From Bartonella taylorii (lineage in GTDB: Bacteria > Pseudomonadota > Alphaproteobacteria > Rhizobiales > Rhizobiaceae): 64,000 nt of DNA. The notes under the pieces are model-generated. The model ran no database searches and was not told the DNA's origin. It was given only the letters and a program-made list of their open reading frames with translations. Both the position numbers and the translations under genes were made by a program. Location: contig NZ_CP083693.1 of NCBI RefSeq assembly GCF_023920105.1, positions 1,505,001-1,569,000 on the forward strand, read 5' to 3'. Below, piece by piece: positions 11,201 to 21,700 of the stretch; within the stretch, counting starts at the first letter, position 1; each line of letters begins with the position of its first letter.

Positions 11201-14200
11201 TAAACGCACTACCTACATCATTAAAGTCAGTTTGCTCTACCTTACCTTCTGTATCGACTTTAGATAATTTATATGTTGGTCCTGTAAAAGCGCCATTGTT
11301 AAAGACTGCATTACCACCCAAGAACTTCCCAAGATCCTGAGAAATTTTATTAATCTGACTGCCATTAATTGCATCATGTGAATTTTCAGCAATTTTACCA
11401 TCCGCAACATTATGAAGTGCAACTGGTTCGCGGTTTTCACCTTTGCCTAACGTCACACTCTTGTAATTAGTGGTACCATTTTCACCTTTATCGTAAAGAA
11501 CAACAGCTGAATCCTCAGACTGAATATTTTTAGAAAGTTCTTCTAATCTTTTATCAAGCTGCCCCTTGTTAACAGCTTCATTATTTTTGGTCGCCTCCTT
11601 TACACCAGAAAGCGTCCGATCCTCTTTATCTTTGTTGGCGATATTAATTTCACTGCCTTCTACTTCTTTACCAATATTGATAACCTTTGTCTCAGCATCT
11701 TGTTTAACAAGACTATCACTCACTACATTGGTAATCTCATTCTTAAGCTCATTTTTAATATTCGTAAAAGAACTTCCTACACCTTCAAAAGCAGAGGCAA
11801 CACTCTCATAGCTCTTCTCTTCAACACCACTGCCATCTTCCTTGACTGTTTTAACCTTGAAACTTGGCGCACTCCATTTTCCCTTTTCATATTTAGCATC
11901 ACCGCCTAAATACATAGAAAGCGCATGCCCCATAGAGTAGAGCTGATTACCTGTAACAGCATCCGTTGAACCCTCAGAAACATTACCATCTAAAAGAAAT
12001 GTAATTTTGCTGTTTTCTTGTGTTCTTACGGCTCTGCCTTGTTCTTCTTGCTTCTTTTCATGACGCGCGACAAAGGCATGGGCTTCATCACTCCATAACA
12101 AGGAATCCTGTGCAACACCTTCTGATACTTCCTTAATACGCTGATTAACATTCTGGATATTGGTATCAAGACCTTCAAACGCTTTGCCAACATCTTGAAA
12201 AGTAGTATCTGTTACCAAACCATTTTTCTCAATCTTCGACAAGTTATAAGCGGGTCCTGTAAAAGCACCGTCGATAAATGCTGTTCCTCCACCTAAATAT
12301 TTTGCAACTTCCTGAGAGATCGTATTAATCTGACCACCCGTAACTACATCACGTGAATCCTTAGCAATCTTACCATCAGCAACATTATGCAAGCCTACAG
12401 ATGTAGAAGCTTTACCTTTGCCAAAAGTGACATTCGTATAATCAGTTTCATCCCCTTCCTTCTTATCGTAATGCACAACAGCTGATTCATCAGACTGAAG
12501 ACTGGTGGAAAGATCCTTCAAATGTTCTTCAAGTTGTTTCTTATTAACCGCTTCATTATCCTTTGTTGCTGCTTTAATACCAGAAAGCGTACGATCCGCT
12601 CCATCTTTGTTAACGATATTAATTTCACTGCCTTCTACTTCTTTACCAATAGTAATAAGATTCGTTGTTTCATCTCGTTTAACAAGGCTATCACTCACTA
12701 CATTGGTAATTTCATTGCTAATCTCTTTTTTAACATTTGTGATAGAAGTACCAACTCCAGCCAAAGCCTCGGCTACAGTTTTATATTCCTTATCTTCAAC
12801 TGTACTGCCATCATCCTTAATTGTTTTAACCTTGAAGCTTGGAGCTATCCATTCACCATTCTCATACTTAGCACCACCACCCAAATAAGTAGAAAGTGCA
12901 TTGCCTACAGAATAAAGCTGACTTCCTGTGACAGCATCCGTGGAATCCTTAGAAACAGTACCATCTAAAAGAAACGTAATTTTGCTGTTTTCTTGTTTCG
13001 CTACAGCTCTACCTTGTTCTTCTTGCTTCTTTTCATGACGCGCGACAAAGGCATGGGCTTCATCACTCCATAACAAGGAATCCTGTGCAACACCTTCTGA
13101 TACTTCCTTAATACGCTGATTAACATTCTGGATATTGGTATCAAGACCTTCAAACGCTTTGCCAACATCTTGAAAAGTAGTATCTGTTACCAAACCATTT
13201 TTCTCAATCTTCGACAAGTTATAAGCGGGTCTTGTAAAAGCACCGTCGATAAATGCTGTTCCTCCACCTAAATATTTTGCAACTTCCTGAGAGATCGTAT
13301 TAATCTGACCACCCGTAACTACATCACGTGAATCCTTAGCAATCTTACCATCAGCAACATTATGCAAGCCTACAGATGTAGAATCTTTACCTTTGCCAAA
13401 AGTTACACTCGCATAATTAATTGTGTTATTTTCACCATCTGTTTTATCATAATGCACAACAGCTGATTCATCAGACTGAAGACTGGTGGAAAGTTTCTTT
13501 AAACTTTCATCAAGTTGTTCCTTGTTAACCGCTTCATTATCCTTTGTTGCTGCTTTAATACCAGAAAGCGTACGATCCACTCCATCTTTGTTAGCGATAT
13601 CGATTTTACTGCCTTGTGTTTTTGCACCAATAGTAAGACTATGCGTTGCTTTATCTTGCTGAACAAAGCTTTCACTCTCCACTTTTTGAACCACGTTATT
13701 AATTTGCTCAGTAAATTTATTCTGAACATTCATGATAGAACTACCAACTCCTTCAAAAGCTGTAGCAACATTAGTATAAACCTTATCCTCAGAAACACCA
13801 TCATCCTTAACGGACTTAACCTTGAATGTAGGAGCGGTCCATTGTCCATGCTCATACTTAGCACCACCACCAAAAGATTTGGCTATATTCATGGCTGCAG
13901 TTGTAACATTTTGATTTGTTGTAAACAGCTGTGAACCTGTGACTGCTTCATTTGAATCTGCCGAGAGCGCTCCACCCTTTATACCAGTAAGAGTACGCTT
14001 TTCATTTTTGTTGTTGGCAATATCGATTTTGTCACCATCTGTTTCTTTACCAATAGTAAGGTGTTTGGTTTCAAGATCCTGTTTCACGAAGCTACTGGCT
14101 GCTACTTGTTCCTTGACATCTTTCTCAACTTTTTGCAGTTGTGAAAAGTTCACAGCGTCAGTCTCAGCACTTCCAGCTGCTACACCAGAAATGGTCCGAA

Positions 14201-17200
14201 CATCACCATTCTTATTTGTAATATTGATTTGGCTCCCTTCTTTTTCTTCGCCTATCTTGATTAACTTTGTCGCTTCATCCCACTTAACAAGGCTATCACC
14301 TTTTACATTGGTAATCTCATTTTTTACATTGGTAATTTCTTTGCTAATCTCATTCTTAACATTCGTGAATGAATCACCAACACCTTTAAAAGCAGATGCA
14401 ACGTCATTATAGGTCGTATCAGAAACACTGCCATCAGATGCAAATTTCTTAACCTCAAAACTCGGAGCTTTCCAGTTCCCTTCCTTATCATAACCGGCTC
14501 CACCACCAAAATACGTCGCAAGCATACTCTTTAACGAATACAATTGACTACCTGTAATAGCATCCGTTGAAGCCTTAGAAACATCACCATTCGCAAGAAA
14601 CGTAATTTTGCTGTTTTCCTGTGTCCTGACGGATCTACCCTTTTCTTCTGTACTCTTTTCATGACGGGCTACAAACGCATGAACTTTATCATTCCATAAC
14701 AAGGCGTCTTTCTCAATATGTTGAGAACTATCCATTATTTTTTGATTAAAATCATTGATCGTATTCGTTATACGAGTATTCACATTCCCAAGACTATAAT
14801 TAAGCGCCGAAAGAGCTGAACCAACATCATGGTGAACATTTCCTGATGCGCCTACTTCACCATTTGTTCTAATGCTATGTACCTCATAAGACGGTTTGGT
14901 GAAAGTACCGTTTTTAAAGGTTGCATTACCACCAAAGAAACCTGCGACATCCTCACCGATTTTATTAATCTGCTGACCATTGATTGCATCATATGATGCT
15001 GACGAAATTACACCACTGGAAACATTATGCAATCCAACAGGTGCCTTATTTTTACCACCTAAAGTCACACTTCCATAATTAATAGTGCCCTTATCACCAT
15101 CTGTTTTATCATAATGCACAACAGCTGAATCATCAGACTGAAGATTGTTAGAAAGTTCCTTCAAATTTTTATCAAGCTGAGCTTTATTGACTGCTTCATT
15201 ATCTTTCGTTGCTTCCTTTAAACCAGAAAGTGTCCGATCGACACCCGTGCTATCTGCTATATTGATCTCAGCGCCACCTTTTTTTGCTCCAATGGTGATA
15301 AGATGCGTTTCCTTATCTTGCTGTACAAAACTATCACCTTCTACTTTGGTAATCGCATTATTAACTTGATTGGTAATCTCTTTAGTGATTTTGTTCTGAA
15401 CATTCGTGATAGAAGCACCAACACCCTCTAAAGCAGCCGCTACATCACCATACGCTTCATCAGTGACAGCCCCTTCAGCATCGAATTTCTTAATTTTAAA
15501 GCTCGGTGCTTTCCAATTACCCTCCTGATCATAGCCGCCACCACCTCCAAAATACGTCGCAAGCGTACTCTTTAACAAATACAACTGACTACCTGTAATA
15601 GCATCCGTTGAATCCTTAGAAACATCACCATTCGCAAGAAACCTGATCTTACTATTTGTCTTTGCATCTTCCGCCCCGTGCTTGGCTACAAATGCATCAT
15701 CGGTCTTGCTCCACGATAAGGAATCGCCTTCCACTTTGGTAACTACATTATTAATCTCTTTGGTGATGTTATTCTGAATCTTCGTGATAGAATTACTAAC
15801 ACCTTCAAAAGCAGATGCTACATTTTCGTAGCTTTGTTCACTTTCTGTGCCATCATCTTTAACAGTTTTAACCTTAAATTTTGGAGTGCTCCATTGGCCA
15901 TTCTCATATTTGGCACCACCGCCAAAATAGCCAGCTATACTGGTGCCAAACTGATGCAATTGATGCCCTGTCATTGCTTCAGTTGAAGCATCAGAAATGG
16001 CTCCATTCGCTATGCCAGAAATAACTCGACCCTTGCCATCCTTATTGGCAATACTGATTTTATCACCATCTGCTTCTTTACCAATGGTAATATGTTTTGT
16101 CTGAGCATCTTGTTTTACAAAGCTACCGGATGCTACCTGTTCTTTGATCTCTTCCAGCTGTGCAAAATTAACTGCATCAGTCTCTCCAGTACCCTTTTCC
16201 ACCCCTGTTATCTTTTTATTTCCAGCATCAATGCCTGTAGTCGTCACTTTCGGACCATCAGTAATTATCAGACCTGTTGCGTCTAAGGTGTTGTTTCCTA
16301 TCTTTATGCTATCAACTGTAAGGGACTTAGCTAAATCAAATGTGACCTTATTGTCGTCTTCGCCTTTTGCAATCGTAAAATTGTTACTTCCAGCTGAAAA
16401 ATCTACCGAACTGTCTATACCAATAGCTTTAGCATTTGCACCACCAACAGATAGCTTCCAGCCTTTATCCACGTAGCCTTGTAACGACTTTAACTGTGCA
16501 ACATTCACTGCATCGCTATCTGCACTACCAGCCGCTAATCCCGTAATTTGTCGGGTTTTTTTGCCAGCAACATTACCCACACTAACAGCACCCATAGTAC
16601 TTTTCCATGCAAAATCTGTATTTGTTGTAGCTTCTTTAGTTAAAGAATCATACCCAGCAACACCAGCAACAATATTAGCTACAGATTCAGCACCTAAAGC
16701 AACACTTGTCTCAACCTCTGCTTTTGAATGGGCACCAAAAGCTATAGATCCTTTACCGTTCGCCCTAACACGACGTCCAATAGCAATTGATTCTTCGCCC
16801 TTCGCTATTGTACGCCCCTCAGGGGGAGTCGGGTTATCAGCCCATCTACCTTCGCCACCTATTGCGATACTGCTTTTCCCTACAGCGTACGCCAAATGAC
16901 CTACAGCAACAGTATATTTATTATCCACCTGCGCACCATAACCAACAGCAACCGAATCTACATCATAGACTTTTATTTTGGTACCAATAGCAACAACATC
17001 GTTCGATGTATGCATTCCTGGTCCTCTTTGTACATCATTACCAAATATGACATTAGTAACCTCTACGTCACGTTGCATTCCCGTACCGCGCTGCATTCTA
17101 GCCATAGAGTCATTGCGCAAAGGATTCAATGCATCAATGGTCGCTGTATTCTCACCATTCTGTGCACTAATGATAAATTTTTTATATTGCTCCTCTGCAC

Positions 17201-17627
17201 TGAACTCCCTTTTTGGTAAGCTATTGCTGTATGCTGCCAAAATATTCACGATAGAATTATCATTACTGTTCTTAGAAAGAGTATTGATGAGAAAATTGAC
17301 ATAGTCACTCACAGCGCTCGCTGCCAGTGTGCTCCCCCCTTGTAGTGCTGTTACATAATTTTCCTGATCGCTCGCATCAACATTATAGTCATCATAATTA
17401 TAGTCATCATAAACAGAGATAACACTTTGCGGAAAAGCTACAGAAGGGCTTTTCGCACTTATGAGAAATGCTTCTTTTGGAGAAACTGTTTTTGAATACA
17501 CTGGAGAAGCACTCGACAAAAGTGCTACTACTGAGGATAAAGAAAGCATCTTTACAAAAGATGTCTTGTAAATAGGACGAAGAAAATTCAATTTGCCCCC
17601 CGCTAATTTGGCATATACTTTTTTCAT
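8256..17627 (-). CDS. TAA-2: giant trimeric autotransporter adhesin, BadA/Vomp family (3123 aa)
   Basis: The start is set at MKKVYAKLAG with GGGGAT just upstream; an in-frame ATG eight codons earlier (17651) has no such site. Signal peptide is about residues 1-46. An N-terminal linker carries a duplicated YDDYN motif. The YadA-like head lies at about 205-365 with repeats such as SVAVGYGA, SSIAIGGEG and SIAFGAHS. The first neck DAVNVAQLK is near 372 and the GWKLSV Trp-ring near 390. A stalk of many neck and FGGGAKYENG/WTAPxFKVK modules runs to about 2930, followed by a coiled coil and a roughly 95-residue YadA anchor beginning RKEARQAAAIGLA. The length matches that known for full-size BadA (about 3000 aa). 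Its last 200 residues equal TAA-3, and its C-terminal 1400-codon stalk block is nearly identical to TAA-4. It is expected at the outer membrane as a homotrimer. Confidence 0.96.
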   Translation of the reverse strand: MKKVYAKLAGGKLNFLRPIYKTSFVKMLSLSSVVALLSSASPVYSKTVSPKEAFLISAKSPSVAFPQSVISVYDDYNYDDYNVDASDQENYVTALQGGSTLAASAVSDYVNFLINTLSKNSNDNSIVNILAAYSNSLPKREFSAEEQYKKFIISAQNGENTATIDALNPLRNDSMARMQRGTGMQRDVEVTNVIFGNDVQRGPGMHTSNDVVAIGTKIKVYDVDSVAVGYGAQVDNKYTVAVGHLAYAVGKSSIAIGGEGRWADNPTPPEGRTIAKGEESIAIGRRVRANGKGSIAFGAHSKAEVETSVALGAESVANIVAGVAGYDSLTKEATTNTDFAWKSTMGAVSVGNVAGKKTRQITGLAAGSADSDAVNVAQLKSLQGYVDKGWKLSVGGANAKAIGIDSSVDFSAGSNNFTIAKGEDDNKVTFDLAKSLTVDSIKIGNNTLDATGLIITDGPKVTTTGIDAGNKKITGVEKGTGETDAVNFAQLEEIKEQVASGSFVKQDAQTKHITIGKEADGDKISIANKDGKGRVISGIANGAISDASTEAMTGHQLHQFGTSIAGYFGGGAKYENGQWSTPKFKVKTVKDDGTESEQSYENVASAFEGVSNSITKIQNNITKEINNVVTKVEGDSLSWSKTDDAFVAKHGAEDAKTNSKIRFLANGDVSKDSTDAITGSQLYLLKSTLATYFGGGGGYDQEGNWKAPSFKIKKFDAEGAVTDEAYGDVAAALEGVGASITNVQNKITKEITNQVNNAITKVEGDSFVQQDKETHLITIGAKKGGAEINIADSTGVDRTLSGLKEATKDNEAVNKAQLDKNLKELSNNLQSDDSAVVHYDKTDGDKGTINYGSVTLGGKNKAPVGLHNVSSGVISSASYDAINGQQINKIGEDVAGFFGGNATFKNGTFTKPSYEVHSIRTNGEVGASGNVHHDVGSALSALNYSLGNVNTRITNTINDFNQKIMDSSQHIEKDALLWNDKVHAFVARHEKSTEEKGRSVRTQENSKITFLANGDVSKASTDAITGSQLYSLKSMLATYFGGGAGYDKEGNWKAPSFEVKKFASDGSVSDTTYNDVASAFKGVGDSFTNVKNEISKEITNVKNEITNVKGDSLVKWDEATKLIKIGEEKEGSQINITNKNGDVRTISGVAAGSAETDAVNFSQLQKVEKDVKEQVAASSFVKQDLETKHLTIGKETDGDKIDIANNKNEKRTLTGIKGGALSADSNEAVTGSQLFTTNQNVTTAAMNIAKSFGGGAKYEHGQWTAPTFKVKSVKDDGVSEDKVYTNVATAFEGVGSSIMNVQNKFTEQINNVVQKVESESFVQQDKATHSLTIGAKTQGSKIDIANKDGVDRTLSGIKAATKDNEAVNKEQLDESLKKLSTSLQSDESAVVHYDKTDGENNTINYASVTFGKGKDSTSVGLHNVADGKIAKDSRDVVTGGQINTISQEVAKYLGGGTAFIDGAFTRPAYNLSKIEKNGLVTDTTFQDVGKAFEGLDTNIQNVNQRIKEVSEGVAQDSLLWSDEAHAFVARHEKKQEEQGRAVAKQENSKITFLLDGTVSKDSTDAVTGSQLYSVGNALSTYLGGGAKYENGEWIAPSFKVKTIKDDGSTVEDKEYKTVAEALAGVGTSITNVKKEISNEITNVVSDSLVKRDETTNLITIGKEVEGSEINIVNKDGADRTLSGIKAATKDNEAVNKKQLEEHLKDLSTSLQSDESAVVHYDKKEGDETDYTNVTFGKGKASTSVGLHNVADGKIAKDSRDVVTGGQINTISQEVAKYLGGGTAFIDGAFTGPAYNLSKIEKNGLVTDTTFQDVGKAFEGLDTNIQNVNQRIKEVSEGVAQDSLLWSDEAHAFVARHEKKQEEQGRAVRTQENSKITFLLDGNVSEGSTDAVTGNQLYSMGHALSMYLGGDAKYEKGKWSAPSFKVKTVKEDGSGVEEKSYESVASAFEGVGSSFTNIKNELKNEITNVVSDSLVKQDAETKVINIGKEVEGSEINIANKDKEDRTLSGVKEATKNNEAVNKGQLDKRLEELSKNIQSEDSAVVLYDKGENGTTNYKSVTLGKGENREPVALHNVADGKIAENSHDAINGSQINKISQDLGKFLGGNAVFNNGAFTGPTYKLSKVDTEGKVEQTDFNDVGSAFTGLNDNIKNVNQRIKEVSEGVAQDSLSWSKDDHAFVAKHGAEKTASKIKFVAGGDLSENSTDAVNGTQLFETNDKVATYLGGGAKYDGGKWKAPTFMVKSLKEDGTEVESSYNDVASAFAGVGNSITKIHKEVKNEINQVVADSLVKQEDKTNRITIGKEVEGSEIDIANKTGADRTLSGVKAATQNNEAVNKGQLDASLKDLSNSLQSEDSAVVLYDKTGGENSTTNYESITFGKGKDRAPVGLHNVADGTIDEKSRDVVTGGQIHTISQEIAKYLGGGTVFNNGTFTGPTYKLSSVNATGEVEEKSYNDVGSAFGGLDTNVKNVNNNLTNKFNELTQNITNITQEVQGDALLWNKDEEAFVAQHGEKKGNSKITSLANGNVAEGSTDAVTGGQLYSLNNTVATYFGGGAKYEEGKWTAPTFTVKTFDANGKEGEESYTSVAEAFTGVNNAFISFGNKVTNEITNQVNNAITKVEGESLVKKDKKTKVIAIGGETDGTSISLANIDGTARTLSGVKDGALSAVSTEAVNGSQLYSLGDKVATYLGGGAKYENGELVSPGFKVVTFNDDGSSEEQNYTDVAAAFAGVSNSFTKLHHEISDNIEQNALLWSEADKAFVALHGTGETKQNSKLIHLVDGDISAGSSEAITGNQLYQLNQTLALYFGGDAGYKDGVWTAPKFQVSQFNLDGSAGNKEVYDNVASAFEGVNGSMSSINDRINTVEQNVSSNSLNWDEKEGAYNAGHAGQDSKITHVADGKVASGSKDAVNGGQLFETNERVSAVESQVSSIDKQVKDIESTVTNGVVKYDQDGEGHKVNKVTLVGVNESDPVLIDNVGDGKIESGSKEAVNGGQLHDYTEQQMKIVLDDAKKYTDDKVDSAINNAADEAKSYTDMKFGTLSYAVQDIRKEARQAAAIGLAVANLSYDDTPGKLSVTFGSGVWRNQSAFALGAGYMSENGRMRSNLSVTSAGGHWGVGAGFRVTLN
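12031..13496 (-). repeat. Internal direct repeat in TAA-2, offset 975 bp
   Basis: About 480 bp starting near 12031 recurs starting near 13006 with only scattered differences, for example a C/T change in the AYNLSK motif region. The offset of 975 bp is 325 codons, so gain or loss of a unit keeps the reading frame. The repeated protein segment runs from LQSDESAVVHYDK to the ALLW/AFVARHEKKQEEQG motif. Confidence 0.85.
17382..17411 (-). repeat. 15-bp tandem duplication in the TAA-2 N-terminal region
   Basis: The unit attatagtcatcata (plus strand) is present twice, adding the five residues YDDYN in frame. The other three related TAA genes carry it once. Confidence 0.9.
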
Positions 17628-17649
17628 AATTATCCCCTGTAATAAAAAC

Positions 17650-17671
17650 ATATTAAAAACATATTAAAAAC
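17650..17671 (-). repeat. 11-bp tandem repeat (two units) in the TAA-2 leader
   Basis: The same atattaaaaac pair is found as before TAA-1, directly upstream of the ribosome-binding site. Confidence 0.8.
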
Positions 17672-18338
17672 ATAAAAAAGCCATATTTTGATGCCTATGA
17701 ACCTGTCCTCTTAATAAAAATACCCACGGAATTTAAAGGTTCGTAAATTGTGTAGTTGCGATCGCTAGTTGCTAGATTGATAACGTTTCGAGTCTTTTAT
17801 CTTCCCGCCCTATGCCCTTGTTATCGTCAAAACTAAATGTCAAAATTGGCAAAGATATCAAACAAACATCTAAAATACATTTAGACTCTAATAAAAATTA
17901 ATTTCACCGTTTGCAGTGTTATACTCATTAAAAAAGAGATTATTCTTGCCCAATTTAAATATCGAAAGCATTTCGTTTAAAAATATTTAGTTTCTTAACA
18001 AAAGTCTTCAAAATAAGAAATTTATCGTCTTCCCTTTACTGATAAATTGCTTCATTATTTAGAAGAACACTATTCTCTTAATAATGTGTAAATTAATATC
18101 CTCTAAATCTCACAAACCTTTATTTCTTTTTGCAAGAAGGTTCTTTTATTAAGAACAATGCTACACTACAATTGCTATGGCGTAATGCGTGTTGGCTGAA
18201 AATGCATTATTTTCACCCCCCCTTCTTGAGATACATCTCTTCAAAAAAGAGAGTTTATTTGAAACAAAATGAGTCTTACTAATGTACTTTTTACACACTT
18301 ATAGGTACTAACAGACAATAACCAAAAAAATGAACTTC

Positions 18339-18362
18339 CCCATAGTAAGATATCACTATGGG
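18339..18362. promoter_or_regulatory. Inverted repeat upstream of TAA-2
   Basis: The arms match the palindrome at 7859 with one mismatch (CCCATAGTAA against TCACTATGGG). A T-tract begins about 9 bases to the right on the plus strand. It may be an operator or a plus-strand terminator. Confidence 0.45.
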
Positions 18363-18674
18363 TTCTAGTGTGTTTTTTTCAACAAATATAATTCTATGGA
18401 ATTTTAACTTTATGCTTTGCTAAATACTTTGCTAAGTTCTATGGGATCTTGTTTTAGTTAAAAAGAGTTTGCGCTTACCTAACTAAAGCAAAACTAAAAT
18501 AGCTATTATCCGCTTTATTGAATGAGAAATTTAACATTGGAAAGAATCTTTTGTTGAGGTGGGAATATAATTCATCCTACCTCAAACCTCATGAAAGGAT
18601 TTCATAACTCATTGAATTATATTGCTATTTTATTTTCTAAGGTAGGTGTGTATTTACATCTTGAGCAAAAATGG

Positions 18675-18704
18675 TTTGCCCCTGCTTAGTTAAGCAAGGG
18701 CAAA
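18675..18704 (-). terminator. Terminator-like hairpin after TAA-3
   Basis: The hairpin is identical to the one after TAA-2: a 14-bp stem with one wobble pair, 32 bases beyond the stop and followed by CCATTTTTG on the minus strand. Confidence 0.75.
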
Positions 18705-18736
18705 TGAAAATGTTATTAAACTTTTGTGTTTTATCT

Positions 18737-21700
18737 TTAATTTAGTGTTACCCTAAATCCAGCACCTACCCCCCAGTGCCCCCCAGCACTTGTGACAGAT
18801 AAATTAGAACGCACACGACCATTTTCAGACATATAACCAGCACCAAGAGCAAATGCAGATTGGTTACGCCATACACCACTACCAAATGTAACGCTTAACT
18901 TCCCTGGTGTATCATCATAACTTAAGTTAGCTACTGCCAAACCAATAGCTGCGGCTTGTCTTGCTTCCTTCCGGATATCCTGAACCGCATAACTTAACGT
19001 TCCAAACTTCATATCTGTATAGGATTTTGCCTCATCAGCAGCATTATTGATTGCACTATCGACCTTATCATCCGTATACTTTTTCGCATCATCAAGAACT
19101 ATCTTCATCTGCTGTTCGGTATAATCATGCAATTGACCTCCATTGACAGCTTCTTTCGAACCGCTCTCAATCTTGCCATCCCCTACATTATCTATCAACA
19201 CAGGATCACTTTCATTAACACCTACTAACGTGACTTTATTAACCTTATGACCTTCACCATCTTGATCATACTTAACAACACCGTTCGTAACTGTACTTTC
19301 AATATCTTTTACTTGCTTATCAATACTACTTACTTGGCTTTCAACTGCGCTAACCCTCTCATTCGTCTCAAAAAGCTGACCGCCATTTACAGCGTCGGTT
19401 GAGTTTTCAGATAAATCTCCCCCTGCAACAAATTTAATTTTGCTGGCTATTTTTTCTGCTCCATGCTTGGCTACAAAGGCGTCATCTTCCTTGCTCCATG
19501 ATAACGAATCTTGCGCAACATTTTCTGATACTTCCTTAATACGCTGATTAACATTCTTAATATTTGTATCAAGTCCTCCAAAGGCTGCTCCAACATCGTT
19601 AAATGAATTCTCTGTTACAACTCCATCTTTAGCAATTTGCGATAATTTATACGTTGGCTGTGTAAGGGCTCCATCTTTAAAGGATACTTCTCCACCTAAG
19701 AATTTAGCAATATCACCACCGATTTTATTAATCTGACCACCCGTAACCACATCATGTGAATTTTCAGCAATCTTACCATCTGCAACATTATGCAAGCCTA
19801 CAGGTGTAGAATCTTTACCTTTGCCAAAAGTGACATTCGTATAATCAGTTTCATCCCCTTCCTTTTTATCGTAATGCACAACAGCTGATTCATCAGACTG
19901 AAGACTGGTAGAAAGCTTCTTCAAACTCTCATCAAGCTGACCTTTGTTAACTGCTTCATTATTTTTGATCGCTTCCTTTATACCAGAAAGTGTACGATTA
20001 GCACCTTCATTACTTACAATGGTAATTTCTGTACCGTCTTTCTCCGCACCAATCTTGATAATCTTTGACGCTTCATCCTGTTTAACAAGATTATCGCTGA
20101 CAACATTAGTAATCTCATTGCTAATCTCTTTTTTAACATTTGTGATAGAAGTACCAACTCCAGCCAAAGCCTCAGCTACAGTTTTATATTCCTTATCTTC
20201 AACATCACTTCCATCATCCTTAACTGTTTTAACCTTGAAAATTGGAGCTGTCCATTTGCCCTCCTCATACTTAGAACCACCACCTAAATAGGTAGCAACC
20301 TTATCATTCGTCTCAAAAAGCTGGGTACCATTTACTGCATCCGTTGAGGTTGATGAAACATCACCTTTCGCAAGAAACGTAATCTTACTGTTCTCTTGTG
20401 CCCTTACGGCTTTGCCTGTTTCCTCTGTGCTCTGTTCATGTTCATGGCGAGCTACAAACGCATTGGCTTCCTTGCTCCACGATAAAGAATCGCCCTCTAC
20501 TTTGCTAACTACATTCGTAATCTCATTTTTAATATTCGTGAAAGAATTACCAACACCAGCAAGAGCAGATGCTACATCATTGTATACTGTCTCTTCACTT
20601 CCTGCGCCATCAGCATTAACAGTTTTAATCTTAAATTCTGGAGCGGTCCAAGTTCCTCCACTAAAACTAGCGCCACCACCAAAATACTTCGCAAATGTAT
20701 CACCTAGTGAATAAAGCTGGGAACCATTTATAGCATCCGTTGAATCCTTAGAAACAACACCATTCGCAAGAAACATGATCTTGCTGTTTTCTTGTATCCT
20801 TACGGCTTTACCTGTTTCTTCTGTGCTCTGTTTATGTTCATGACGAGCCACAAACGCACCATATTCCTTACTCCACGATAAGGAATCGCCTTCTACTTTA
20901 GTTACAACATTCGTAATCTCATTTTTAATATTCGTGAAAGAATTACCAACACCAGCAAGAGCAGACGCTACATCATTGTAGACTGTTTCTTCACCTTCTT
21001 TTCCATCAGCTTTAACAGTTTTAACCTTGAATTTTGGAGCAGTCCATTCGCCATTCTCATATTTAGCGCCACCGCCTAAATAGGTAGCAAATGTATCACC
21101 TAGTGAATAAAGCTGGGAACCATTTATAGCATCCGTTGAACCCTTAGAAACATCACCATTCGCAAGAAACATGATCTTGCTACTTGTCTTCGCATCTTCC
21201 GCCCCGTGCTTGGCTACAAACGCATTGGCTTCCTTGCTCCACGATAAGGAATCGCCTTCTACTTTGGTCACAACATTCGTAATCTCATTTTTAATATCCT
21301 TGAAAGAATTACCAACACCAGCAAGAGCAGACGCTACATCATCGTAGACTGTCTCTTCACCTTCTTCCCCATCAGCCTTGACAGTTTTAACCTTAAATTT
21401 GGGAGCAGTCCAAGTTCCTCCGCTAAAGCTAGCGCCACCACCCAAAGAGCCAGCTATACTGGTGCCCAACTGATATAATTGTTGACCTGTTATTGCTTCA
21501 GTAGAAGCATCAGAAATGATTCCATTCGTTATGCCAGACAGAACTCTATTCTTACCTTTATTGTTTAAAATATCTATCTTATCACCATCTGCTTCTTTAC
21601 CAATGGTGATGTCTTTCGTCTGCGCATCTTGCGCAACTAAGCCGCTGGATGCTACTTGTTCTTTGATCTCCTTCAGCTGTGAAAAATTAACTGCATCATT

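Larger units (their letters stand above)
17628..18674 (-). other. TAA-2 leader / intergenic region, copy 2
   Basis: This is a gene-free spacer of about 1 kb, nearly identical to the spacer before TAA-1 with scattered substitutions and small indels, for example in the stretch around 18380-18540. Together with the adjoining coding ends it forms a direct repeat of about 2.2 kb with 6.7-8.9 kb. No promoter boxes could be assigned with confidence. Confidence 0.6.

Noticed and set aside
584..17304. Many plus-strand frames of 60-160 codons opposite TAA-1 and TAA-2
   Set aside because: They repeat with the stalk modules, lie antisense to long intact genes and show no family features; they are by-products of the low-stop antisense strand.
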